Assembly: GCA_023411645.1 (NCBI GenBank)
Contig: JAEYON010000098.1
Location: 1 to 7,646 of the forward strand
Length of the DNA stretch: 7,646 bases
From: Bacillota bacterium
GTDB lineage: Bacteria > Bacillota > Clostridia > Acetivibrionales > DTU013
Reading direction: 5' to 3'
Both the position numbers and the translations under genes were made by a program. The first letter of the stretch is position 1, and each line of letters starts with the position of its first letter. The notes beneath the pieces were generated by a model. That model was not told where the DNA came from. It ran no database searches and saw nothing but the letters and a program-made list of their open reading frames with translations. Shown here piece by piece: positions 1 through 6,922 of this stretch.

Positions 1-309
1 CCGGATTCAGGTATGGAGGCTCTGATTATCGGCGCCGTCGGTGTGCTTCAGTTTGAAGTACTCGAACATAGATTGAAGCACGAATATAATGTAGATCTTC
101 GCCTGCAGCATTTGTCCTTTAAATTTGCCAGATGGCTGACCTCAGAGGTTGAAGATATTAAAAGGCTGAACCTGACAAGCTCTACAACAGTTGTTGAAGA
201 TAGCGATGAGAGGCCTGTATTTCTTTTTGAAAATGAGTGGTCCGTTCAATGGGCTCTGGAACGGAATAAAGGCATTTCTCTTGAGGAGATTGCTTCATTC
301 GGAAGATAA
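1..309 (+). CDS. prfC: Peptide chain release factor 3, C-terminal part (5' end outside window)
   Basis: This is the last 102 codons of release factor 3, the translational GTPase that recycles RF1/RF2 from the ribosome after termination. The frame is open from base 1 and ends at TAA 307-309. The recognisable part is the start of the C-terminal domain, with the family signature GAVGVLQFEVLEHRLKHEY (about residues 11-29 of the visible part), followed by the usual ARWLTSEVEDIKRLN stretch. The tail, with its hydrophobic VFLFENEW strand and a helix ending ISLEEIASFGR, is normal for the family, so the gene looks intact at this end. An internal ATG at 13 lies within the conserved domain and is not a start. 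The GTPase domain lies upstream of the window. I see no intrinsic terminator directly after the stop. EF-G-like GTPases share the fold, but the GAVGxLQFEV segment and the end of the protein fit RF3. Confidence 0.9.
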   Translation, partial: PDSGMEALIIGAVGVLQFEVLEHRLKHEYNVDLRLQHLSFKFARWLTSEVEDIKRLNLTSSTTVVEDSDERPVFLFENEWSVQWALERNKGISLEEIASFGR

Positions 310-323
310 CAACAAATTTTTAG

Positions 324-399
324 TTTCCATATGAGTAAAAATAAGGTACAATATCTACAGACAAAAAAATTGAACAATAACGTCGATTATGATAATAAT
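324..399 (+). promoter_or_regulatory. Candidate sigma-A promoters for the CNB-like gene
   Basis: Two promoter-like arrangements lie in the AT-rich gap between prfC and the next gene. The first has TTTCCA (324-329), a 17-bp spacer and TACAAT (347-352). The second has TTGAAC (370-375), an 18-bp spacer and AATAAT (394-399), which would start transcription near 406 and leave a leader of about 50 nt. Neither has a TG extension, and both -35 boxes match only 4 of 6 consensus bases. Because no terminator is visible after prfC, read-through from it is also possible. Confidence 0.4.
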
Positions 400-453
400 G
401 CAAGTAAGCTTCGCTAATGTTCGCCACCACAAATGAAACGAGGCTTAAATGAT

Positions 454-2943
454 ATGCGTTTACTCGTACATAAAACCGGGAACTATACCGTTAAGAGGGA
501 CGGCTTCATAACGCTGGAGGACTCTGAGGTAAATGCGCTGAGCCTGCTTTTACAAGGCAAACTGGATGTTTACATCTCCTCTCCTGCCAAAGGAGCTCCG
601 GTTGTCTTTGAAGATTTACCACAAAAAAGCTACCGATTGTTTGACTTGGATCAGAATATATTTATCGGAGCAAATGATCTGCTGCGGACCGGGAAAAGCT
701 GTCTGACCATCACTGCGGCAGCTGATTGCAGCTTATATGCATATGTGGAAGACTGTGCACAAAGCCTGATGGATTTAATACATAACCAGAAGGATTATGG
801 CGGTTACATACTAAACTCAATCTGCAATCTTATATACAGTTCACAGCAGACCTACGTAAAGCTCTACCGGTACTGCCTGATGACTGAAAGCCTGTATAAT
901 AACTTATGCACCTATTACGCAGCACTTACAGAGGAATACCATCTGGAGCCTGCCAAATGGGAGATATCATGGTCTGGCGCAGCAGGGCTGGCTGAGAGTA
1001 GAAGCAGCGGCATATCAGTCCCGGTTTATTTTAGCAAGCAGTTTATTGAGTCGTTTGATCCTAAGAAAGCTGTCGAATTTTTTCCTGAAGCAATGGAGCT
1101 GAAGGATGAAATAGAATATTATGTCCATATGTTCAACATGCCCTCTGAAGTAAAAAAAGCTTTCTTTGCCGCAGACAGGCTCATTACTGAAAAACATATA
1201 AAAGGAGCATCCGAATGTCTCGAACGCCTGCTGGATAGGCTGTCCTCAATCATTGCCCGACTGGAAAACACTATAGCACTGTTATATCAAGATAATGATG
1301 AGAACTGTTATCATGCGTTCCACAACGCCGCCCTAGGCATGAGAGCCAACGATCTTGACTATACTCCGGCTCTGAGCGCTGCGAACTATATCCTGGAAAA
1401 ACTCAGAGATATTTATGCTCTTATTAAATCTGAATACAATCATCATATTGGTATAGATTTTGAATATCTGGATCATTATCACAGTAATTTCGTTTCGTCA
1501 CTGAAATCTACGCAGTCCGAAGGTACCGACAACTCATGCGAAGCCATTGAAGTGCAGGATTGTCATACACTGCCTGATGAATTGGTCGACAGCGCCTTAA
1601 AGATCCTCAGATTTGCAGAGATATCCGAAGATAAAGAAATTTGTTTTATGATGAATCTGACCGCCTTCAGAAACCTCAAGGATCGCCTTTCAAGCGATGA
1701 ATCGGCCAGAGCTATCCGGGGTTCTATTACAGATCTGTATTTTGAGATTTACCAAAAGGTTTTCAAAAAAGCTTTGGAAAACAAGGTTCAATCCAGACTG
1801 ATCCAAATGTTTCTCAACTATGGATATATGGATGAGAAGCTGCTTGATTACAGTCAGACAATGGCCATTTACAAGCTTGCAGGTGTTAAGCATGAAACCG
1901 GTATTGCAAACGTCTATTTTATGTCTGAGTGGCTGGAGAAAATTTATTCTATGGAAAAGGATCCCTCCATTAATAATTTCGGCAACGATTATTTCGATAC
2001 TTTTCGCGAGCTTAAAAAACAGGGCAAGCTGACAGATAAGGACAAAGTCTCATATGAATCGGACACAGAGGGGCGACTCTCCTTTGAAATCGGTCATATG
2101 ATGCGTCTTAATCACAGACTTTGTCACGGCCAGATAGCATTATATTTTCCGATTCTGCACCGGGATATGGCGCCGTACAACCCTGCCCGTTCCCTGGTCA
2201 CTCCGGACATTATCTGCGAAAAGCTGCAGAGAATTCTTGATATCGATTATTCTGCCTTCCACAGAGAGATACATTTCAGATCACCTTCCGAGGGTATTGA
2301 AAAGGAAATCGTTATGATGCAGGTGATACCGGACTTTATCCTCGTCCCTGTCTATGGCACGCGCGCAATGATGTGGCAGGAAATCACAGGAAGACACAGA
2401 AATACGCCCGGCAGGCTGATTCTCCCCGTATTTACCGATGAAAATCTTGACGATATGCTTCTGAGGCTGGTTGGCAATTTCAGATGGGAGCTTTGCAGAA
2501 CAATGATGGGAGCAGCTTGGAACAATATTGCCCAGAGTTCGCTCACTTCCGAGTATGCAGACTACATACAATTTTACAAAAAAAACCGGGATCTTTCCGA
2601 AGAATCTAAGGAGAAAGTGAAATCATTAACTTCGAAGTATCAGAATAAATTGCGCGATATATTCACCTCCGACTATGAGCTGTGGATTAATAACGAATCT
2701 AAAGGTAATCCTCGTATGAACAAGGTCGCAAGAAGCATATTCTTCAAATACTGTCCGTTCTCAAAGGAAATTAGAAGTCAGTTGGAGAAACAGCCGATCT
2801 ATATAGATTCAATCAATCTGTTTAAAGTCCACACGACAAAGCTCATCAGAGAGCTGGAAAACCGTTACAGGCATTACACTCAGCAAAATGGCGCGCTCAA
2901 CCCCGTATTACAGCACAATCTTGAGTTCTACAGGGATAATTAA
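454..2943 (+). CDS. Large protein with N-terminal cyclic-nucleotide-binding-like domain, function unknown
   Basis: This is a soluble protein of 829 residues with no signal peptide or membrane segment. The N-terminal 105 residues read like a cNMP-binding (Crp-type) beta-roll: LLLQGKLDVYIS (about 31-42), NIFIGANDLL (68-77) in place of the usual GE-x-A-LL cassette, then LTITAAADCSLYAYVED (84-100). The cassette arginine that contacts the cyclic phosphate is not evident, so ligand binding is doubtful. Two helical central stretches follow (about 100-345 and 375-560). The C-terminal third has motif-like segments ending in FRWELCRTMMGAAWNN (676-691) and SLTSEYADYIQFYKKNRDL (696-714); I cannot assign it to a named domain. 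There is no helix-turn-helix at the C terminus, unlike Crp/Fnr regulators. I chose ATG 454 because GAGG (440-443) sits 10 nt upstream; the frame also opens at ATG 433, which has no ribosome binding site and would add 7 residues. An intrinsic terminator follows, so the gene is probably monocistronic. Role unknown; a signalling or scaffold function is inference only. Confidence 0.8.
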   Translation: MRLLVHKTGNYTVKRDGFITLEDSEVNALSLLLQGKLDVYISSPAKGAPVVFEDLPQKSYRLFDLDQNIFIGANDLLRTGKSCLTITAAADCSLYAYVEDCAQSLMDLIHNQKDYGGYILNSICNLIYSSQQTYVKLYRYCLMTESLYNNLCTYYAALTEEYHLEPAKWEISWSGAAGLAESRSSGISVPVYFSKQFIESFDPKKAVEFFPEAMELKDEIEYYVHMFNMPSEVKKAFFAADRLITEKHIKGASECLERLLDRLSSIIARLENTIALLYQDNDENCYHAFHNAALGMRANDLDYTPALSAANYILEKLRDIYALIKSEYNHHIGIDFEYLDHYHSNFVSSLKSTQSEGTDNSCEAIEVQDCHTLPDELVDSALKILRFAEISEDKEICFMMNLTAFRNLKDRLSSDESARAIRGSITDLYFEIYQKVFKKALENKVQSRLIQMFLNYGYMDEKLLDYSQTMAIYKLAGVKHETGIANVYFMSEWLEKIYSMEKDPSINNFGNDYFDTFRELKKQGKLTDKDKVSYESDTEGRLSFEIGHMMRLNHRLCHGQIALYFPILHRDMAPYNPARSLVTPDIICEKLQRILDIDYSAFHREIHFRSPSEGIEKEIVMMQVIPDFILVPVYGTRAMMWQEITGRHRNTPGRLILPVFTDENLDDMLLRLVGNFRWELCRTMMGAAWNNIAQSSLTSEYADYIQFYKKNRDLSEESKEKVKSLTSKYQNKLRDIFTSDYELWINNESKGNPRMNKVARSIFFKYCPFSKEIRSQLEKQPIYIDSINLFKVHTTKLIRELENRYRHYTQQNGALNPVLQHNLEFYRDN

Positions 2944-2976
2944 CGGGGGATGATTTATTCCGCTTCCCCCGTTTTT
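2943..2976 (+). terminator. Rho-independent terminator of the CNB-like gene
   Basis: The hairpin starts at the last base of the stop codon. ACGGGGGA (2943-2950) pairs with TCCCCCGT (2965-2972), an 8-bp GC-rich stem with a 14-nt loop, and runs into TTTTT (2972-2976). The opposite strand has only a weak TTAATT tail, so it could end the facing PilZ transcript less efficiently. No other terminator for the PilZ gene is visible. Confidence 0.85.
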
Positions 2977-2984
2977 CCCAATTC

Positions 2985-3593
2985 CTACCTGGCTTTGGCC
3001 ATCATACTTATAAAGTTGTCTTTTTGCTTACTCAGGAATTCTTCAAAGGAATGTTTTGTAGCAATATCGTAATTTGTGAGCTTTAAACCATATTCGGAGC
3101 AATCACCCAGGTCTTTTTTCCAGACTACCTGTCCACTTAGGTAAAACATGTTCCTGTCGGTGATAAGGTCGATATCCATCAGCTCTTCCACATCAAGATC
3201 AGCATGCGATACCACTCCCATGCCATAAAGGCTGATGTCCCTCACCGCCAGCTGGACCCGTTTGCTTGAGAACCTTCTTCGTGCACTGACAGCCAGCGAT
3301 ACAGCATACCTTTCAAAAACACGTCTTTCCTCATCTACTACTTTTTCACGAATGTCTAAAGTAACCAAACTTTGCTTCGAATCGATCTGTACAACATCCG
3401 CCGGAAGGATTTCAAGATCACTGCTTCCATTGAGCAGAAGAACTACCGGGTCACGCAATTGAAACATATCAACCTTTCCGGATATAGGAGTGAGCTTGAG
3501 TGTATGTTCAGAACTCTCGTTTACATTGCACTTCAAAAGATAATCAATACTGTAGATGCTAAGAAGTATCTCCCCTTGTTGTGAAAACCCCAT
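2985..3593 (-). CDS. PilZ-domain protein, probable cyclic-di-GMP receptor
   Basis: This 202-residue cytoplasmic protein has a C-terminal PilZ domain (about residues 88-190). Both c-di-GMP-binding motifs are present: RxxxR as R91-V-F-E-R95 and D/NxSxxG as D119-I-S-L-Y-G124, about 24 residues further on. The next strands (FYLSGQVVWKK, EYGLKLTNY) complete the barrel as in other family members. Residues 1-85 are beta-rich and resemble the N-terminal YcgR/PilZN-type domain often paired with PilZ in Clostridia, although that part is weakly conserved. PilZ proteins of this layout act on flagellar motors, exopolysaccharide export or other targets when c-di-GMP rises; nothing nearby names the target. 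The start is firm: AGGGGG (3598-3603, minus strand) lies 4 nt before the ATG. The gene converges on the CNB-like gene with 41 bp between stops, and diverges from the CarD-like gene. It has its own promoter (3692-3720). Confidence 0.9.
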   Translation of the reverse strand: MGFSQQGEILLSIYSIDYLLKCNVNESSEHTLKLTPISGKVDMFQLRDPVVLLLNGSSDLEILPADVVQIDSKQSLVTLDIREKVVDEERRVFERYAVSLAVSARRRFSSKRVQLAVRDISLYGMGVVSHADLDVEELMDIDLITDRNMFYLSGQVVWKKDLGDCSEYGLKLTNYDIATKHSFEEFLSKQKDNFISMMAKAR

Positions 3594-3604
3594 GATTCCC
3601 CCTG

Positions 3605-3620
3605 TATAACAATTGTTGTA
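3605..3620. repeat. Palindrome in the PilZ leader
   Basis: AACAATTGTT (3608-3617) is a perfect 10-bp palindrome, extended by TA/TA outer pairs to 16 bp with one mismatch. It sits 1 nt upstream of the PilZ ribosome binding site, inside the predicted leader. It could be a protein-binding site, a weak RNA hairpin or chance in AT-rich DNA. Confidence 0.3.
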
Positions 3621-3691
3621 ATTTCAGCGAGTGCATTAACGACCTGCAAAATGTGCCTCTATCTATTTATGATTGGAAATTTTACGGATTT

Positions 3692-3720
3692 ATTTTACCA
3701 AAAAATACAGTGTTATTCAA
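3692..3720 (-). promoter_or_regulatory. Sigma-A promoter of the PilZ gene
   Basis: Read on the minus strand: TTGAAT (3720-3715), a 17-bp spacer, then TAAAAT (3697-3692) preceded by TGG, which gives an extended -10. Predicted transcription start is near 3685, leaving a leader of about 90 nt before the ATG. Spacing and matches (4/6 and 5/6 plus TGn) make this one of the better promoters in the window. Confidence 0.65.
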
Positions 3721-3816
3721 TCCTTTCATCTCAATCCGCTCGAAAAACACCAAACTTACTAGGACGATTGGACAGGCCGTTTCCATCGTGGCGCATTTCC
3801 TTTTTGGACAGATAAA

Positions 3817-3825
3817 TGGTATAAT
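3817..3825 (+). promoter_or_regulatory. Extended -10 promoter of the CarD-like gene
   Basis: TGGTATAAT is a perfect extended -10 element (TG at 3817-3818, TATAAT at 3820-3825). At 16-18 bp upstream there is only a poor -35 (TTTCCT at 3796-3801, 3 of 6), and TGGACA (3805-3810) lies too close to serve. Extended -10 promoters often work without a -35. Predicted start of transcription is near 3832, giving a leader of about 24 nt. Confidence 0.7.
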
Positions 3826-3833
3826 AGAAAGGT

Positions 3834-3840
3834 AAAGGAG
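3834..3840 (+). promoter_or_regulatory. Ribosome binding site of the CarD-like gene with long spacer
   Basis: AAAGGAG is a strong Shine-Dalgarno match, but it ends 15 nt before the ATG at 3856, well beyond the usual 5-10 nt. An ATG directly abuts it (3841) but gives only a 3-codon frame ending at TAA 3850-3852. That TAA is also in frame with the gene, so no earlier start for the gene is possible. Confidence 0.6.
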
Positions 3841-3855
3841 ATGTGCAGATAAATC

Positions 3856-4374
3856 ATGTATAAGACCGGAGATCTAGTAATTTATGGTGGCCATGGAGTT
3901 TGCAAAGTAGAAGAAGTCAGCACACCTGATATTTACGGTGTAAATCAAGGTAAGCTCTATTACACGCTCTACTCACTCTATAATAATGAAAAAATTTTTA
4001 CACCAATCGATACTAAAACATTTATGAGGCCTATTGTTTCGCGTGCTCAGGTGCATCAACTGATATCTAATATCCCGTCTATTGAGGAAGATTTGAACGA
4101 TGGACTTAGCTTTAAGCTGCTAGAAGGTTATTATAAAGAAGTCATACAAACATATGACTGTTCTGATTTGCTCAAGATGATCAAAAGCATTTATTCAAAA
4201 GAGAAAACAGCTGAAGAACAGGGAAAGAAGCTTGGACAAATCGACACAAAATACCTGCGCAGGGCAGAAGACCTACTTTTTGGCGAATTTGCAGCAGCTC
4301 TGGATATGCCTAAGGAAGAGGTAAAAAGCTATATTGAAGATAAATTGGGCGAACCGGAAGACATATATTCGTGA
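3856..4374 (+). CDS. CarD/CdnL-family transcriptional regulator (RNA polymerase-binding)
   Basis: This 172-residue protein has the CarD_CdnL_TRCF layout. The N-terminal Tudor-like RNA polymerase-interaction domain (about 1-60) opens with MYKTGDLVIYGGHGVCKVEE and continues through LYYTLYSLYNNEKIFTPID. A helical C-terminal domain (about 62-165) ends with the family-like YLRRAEDLLFGEFAAALDM segment. Characterised family members bind the beta subunit of RNA polymerase and stabilise or modulate the open promoter complex, mostly at sigma-A/RbA promoters. The DNA-facing tryptophan used by mycobacterial CarD as a wedge has no counterpart: this protein has no tryptophan at all. Clostridial genomes often carry several short CarD-like paralogues, so this may be an accessory one. 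The start is the first possible in-frame ATG (a stop lies 2 codons upstream) and gives the family's usual N terminus, despite the unusually distant ribosome binding site. No terminator is visible before the convergent GH95 gene. Confidence 0.85.
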   Translation: MYKTGDLVIYGGHGVCKVEEVSTPDIYGVNQGKLYYTLYSLYNNEKIFTPIDTKTFMRPIVSRAQVHQLISNIPSIEEDLNDGLSFKLLEGYYKEVIQTYDCSDLLKMIKSIYSKEKTAEEQGKKLGQIDTKYLRRAEDLLFGEFAAALDMPKEEVKSYIEDKLGEPEDIYS

Positions 4375-4391
4375 ACAGGTGAGAAGCTCCG

Positions 4392-6728
4392 CTATACTCC
4401 ATCACTATTTATCACTGCGACAACACCGGCCTCAAGCTCCAGTCTTGTAAGCTCCAACCCCCTGACGGCAACATAAACCGTCCGGTCAACATCCGACAAA
4501 AGCTTAGCCTTCACTTTTTCCATATTCCATTCTATGTCCACAGTAATCCGTCCCCTGGCCAAAAGTCCCTTGACACTTCCCTTTTCCCAGGCGGATGGCA
4601 AGGCTGGCAGAAGGAAAATTTTGTCCTCCCTGCTCTGAAGCAGCATTTCGGCAATCCCGGAGGTTGCGCCGAAATTACCGTCAATCTGGAAGGGTGGATG
4701 CGCATCGAGCATGTTAATGTAGGAACCGCCCTTTTCTGAATAGATAATTTCTGAAGTCTTCACCACCCTCAGCTGCATGTTGAGAAGTCTGAGTGCCCTG
4801 TTACCTTCGAGCAGCCTTGCCCACTGGTTGATTTTCCAGCCGAGGCTCCAGCCGGTGCCTTCGTCCCCTCTAAGATTCAATGAGGTTTTACAGGCTTGCG
4901 CAAGATCGGGCGTACCTTCGACAGTGATCTCATTGGCAGGATGCAGGCCATAAAGGTGGGAAATATGCCTGTGACCCGGTTCGGCTTCCTCATATTCCTC
5001 CGACCATTCAAGAAGCTGGCCTTGCTTTCCTATTTTGAAAGGGTACAGTCTTCCGATTTTCTCCCTCAACTCTTCCGCAAAGTCGGAATCGGAGCCAAGT
5101 ATCCTGCAGGATTTTATACAGTTTCCAAAGAGTTCTCTAACAATCGTCATGGTCATAGTTGCGGTTGCTGCTATATTGCATTTCCTGCCTTCATAGATAA
5201 ATGTATTTTCAGGCGATGTGGAAGGACATACGACAAGGTAACCATCGCTATCCTCAATAAGAATGTCAAGCAGAAACTGTGCAGCACTCTTCATGATTGG
5301 ATACGCTACATTCTTCAGGAAGCTTTTATCCAGTGTGTACTCGTACTGATCGAACAAATGCCTGCAAAGCCAGCCTGCAGATACATTCCAGAAGGCAAAG
5401 CAGGCCGAGCCCTTCCAGCGGTTCCCCATCGGTGATGTGAGACGCCAGATATCGGTATTGTGGTGCGAAGTGAAGCCTCTTGCGCCATAAACCTCAGACG
5501 CGGTTTTTCTTCCATTCACGGCAACCTCGCTGATAAGCTCGACTAGCGGCTGCTGAAGCTCCCCGAGGTTGCAGGGGAATGCCGGCCAATAATTCATCTG
5601 GGTATTGATATTGATGGTATAGTTGGAGCTCCATGGCGGACGGAGGCTGCTATTCCAAATCCCTTGCAGGTTTGCGGGCTGGCTTCCCTCCCTGGAGGAT
5701 GCAATCAGAAGATACCGTCCGTATTGGAACAACAATGTGTAAAGTGAAAGATCGTCCTGTCCCTCCATTAACCGGTAAAGCCTTTGATCGGTAGGAAGTC
5801 CTGCGGCCTCATTTTCTCCGAGATCAAGACTAACCCGGTCGAAAAAGCATCTGTAGTCTGCAATATGAGACGAGAGCATGGCATCATAAGTCCTTGCCGC
5901 CGCATGATTGAGGCTTTGCATACACACCCCTTCATATTCCCTTCCATTCAGGAACGGGTGCACCTGATATCCTGCGAAGCTGGTACGGGCATCGATAAGA
6001 ATGATCACTTCATCCGCCCCCTCCACCTTTATCGTCGCAGACGCGTCGGTTATCCTGCCTCCGGTCGCAATGACCCTGGCCATAGCTGCAAAAAGCATAC
6101 CGCGCTCATGATCCCTGTCTGAATAAACCACAGGGTTCTCAAGATCGTTGCTGTAGCTTGGCTCAACATGGGATGGTGCTTCTCCCTTTAACACAAGGAA
6201 ATCGCCCTCCACAGCCACCGATGATTTTAACGGGGACACAAATCCCATTGTAAAGCAAATACCTTCCGGCTTACTGCAAGTAAGCTTCAAAGCTATTATA
6301 TTGTCAGGAGCTGATGCAAATATCTCCCGTTTGTACCGGGTTCCGGCCACATTATATTCTACCGAAGCAACAGCTGTTGAAATATCCAGACTTCTGGAGT
6401 AATCCTCAATGGGTTCTACATGATCAAAGTCAAGCACAATATCGCCCACCGGCATATAGGACTGGGTCCAGCCTGAGGTAAGATCACTCTCGATCAGTTC
6501 CTGAGCCTCATGATATCTCTTGTTTATGGCCAGGTCCGCAGCCTTTCGAAAGGAGCCTGCCTTGCCACGCGGGTTTAAATCCCTGGGATAACCTGACCAT
6601 AAGGTATCCTCATTTAGCGAAAGGATTTCCCTGTCCGTTCTGCCAAATATCATCGCACCCAGTCTGCCATTGCCTATCGGAAGCGCTTCAGTCCAGCCCT
6701 CGGCCGGTTGTTCATACCACAGTCTCAT
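4392..6728 (-). CDS. Glycoside hydrolase family 95 enzyme, probable alpha-L-fucosidase
   Basis: This 778-residue protein is full length for GH95, which contains inverting alpha-1,2-L-fucosidases and some alpha-L-galactosidases. It opens with MRLWYEQPAEGWTEALPIGN and the N-terminal beta-domain motifs GAMIFG and LNEDTLWSGYP (about 24-47). The (alpha/alpha)6 barrel and its active-site motifs follow: NINTQMNYWPA (373-383), CPSTSPEN (501-508) and FQIDGNFGAT (680-689). By analogy with Bifidobacterium AfcA, the asparagines N373/N375, the acid E507 and the base D683 are all present, so the enzyme should be active. A beta-rich C-terminal domain closes the protein. There is no signal peptide, so it acts in the cytoplasm on imported fucosylated oligosaccharides. 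No transporter or fucose-catabolism gene is adjacent. I chose the ATG at 6728 because TAGGAG lies 7 nt upstream and the family N terminus starts there; the frame extends to ATG 6779 without a ribosome binding site, adding 17 unrelated residues. Linkage specificity cannot be read from sequence. Confidence 0.92.
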   Translation of the reverse strand: MRLWYEQPAEGWTEALPIGNGRLGAMIFGRTDREILSLNEDTLWSGYPRDLNPRGKAGSFRKAADLAINKRYHEAQELIESDLTSGWTQSYMPVGDIVLDFDHVEPIEDYSRSLDISTAVASVEYNVAGTRYKREIFASAPDNIIALKLTCSKPEGICFTMGFVSPLKSSVAVEGDFLVLKGEAPSHVEPSYSNDLENPVVYSDRDHERGMLFAAMARVIATGGRITDASATIKVEGADEVIILIDARTSFAGYQVHPFLNGREYEGVCMQSLNHAAARTYDAMLSSHIADYRCFFDRVSLDLGENEAAGLPTDQRLYRLMEGQDDLSLYTLLFQYGRYLLIASSREGSQPANLQGIWNSSLRPPWSSNYTININTQMNYWPAFPCNLGELQQPLVELISEVAVNGRKTASEVYGARGFTSHHNTDIWRLTSPMGNRWKGSACFAFWNVSAGWLCRHLFDQYEYTLDKSFLKNVAYPIMKSAAQFLLDILIEDSDGYLVVCPSTSPENTFIYEGRKCNIAATATMTMTIVRELFGNCIKSCRILGSDSDFAEELREKIGRLYPFKIGKQGQLLEWSEEYEEAEPGHRHISHLYGLHPANEITVEGTPDLAQACKTSLNLRGDEGTGWSLGWKINQWARLLEGNRALRLLNMQLRVVKTSEIIYSEKGGSYINMLDAHPPFQIDGNFGATSGIAEMLLQSREDKIFLLPALPSAWEKGSVKGLLARGRITVDIEWNMEKVKAKLLSDVDRTVYVAVRGLELTRLELEAGVVAVINSDGV

Positions 6729-6735
6729 GATAAAA

Positions 6736-6741
6736 CTCCTA
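6736..6741 (-). promoter_or_regulatory. Ribosome binding site that sets the GH95 start
   Basis: TAGGAG on the minus strand lies 7 nt before the ATG at 6728, an ideal arrangement. The alternative upstream ATG at 6779 is preceded by GGTGAACAA, with no convincing site. This decides the 778-residue form over a 795-residue one. Confidence 0.8.
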
Positions 6742-6903
6742 GCATAATATATTTTTATGGCTTTGGAACGAGGATCCATTTGTTCACCAATACGTCAATT
6801 GATTACAGTATACATTACATTCGCGCGGAGGTGTACTCCTATTCTAAAGCCTCTCAAATAATATATGATAGGTCGACATGAACCTCATATTCAGTGAATA
6901 ACA

Positions 6904-6920
6904 ATGACTATAGTAGTCAT
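6904..6920. promoter_or_regulatory. Perfect 17-bp inverted repeat, candidate operator for the GH95 gene
   Basis: ATGACTA (6904-6910) and TAGTCAT (6914-6920) are exact inverted repeats around a 3-bp centre TAG. The repeat covers about -4 to +13 relative to the predicted minus-strand transcription start, the classic place for a repressor operator. There is no T-run on either side, so it is not a terminator. The binding protein cannot be named: no regulator gene is next to it in the window. Confidence 0.5.
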
Positions 6921-6922
6921 CC

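Noticed and set aside
2281..2571. Minus-strand open frames of 96 and 64 residues
   Set aside because: They are antisense to the conserved C-terminal part of the CNB-like gene, overlap each other in different frames and resemble nothing known.
3653..3835. 60-residue plus-strand open frame between the PilZ and CarD-like genes
   Set aside because: It has no ribosome binding site, runs across both promoters and ends past the CarD-like -10 element; its composition looks like translated AT-rich non-coding DNA.
4896..5435. 179-residue open frame on the plus strand
   Set aside because: It lies wholly antisense to the GH95 gene, across its conserved catalytic region; it has no ribosome binding site or recognisable protein features. 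It is a shadow of the real frame.
6729..6779. N-terminal extension of the GH95 protein by 17 residues
   Set aside because: There is no ribosome binding site before ATG 6779, while TAGGAG with ideal spacing precedes ATG 6728, and GH95 homology begins at the latter.
6904..6920. The ATGACTA/TAGTCAT repeat as a transcription terminator
   Set aside because: The stem is AT-rich, only 7 bp, with no T-run on either strand; its position over a promoter fits an operator better.
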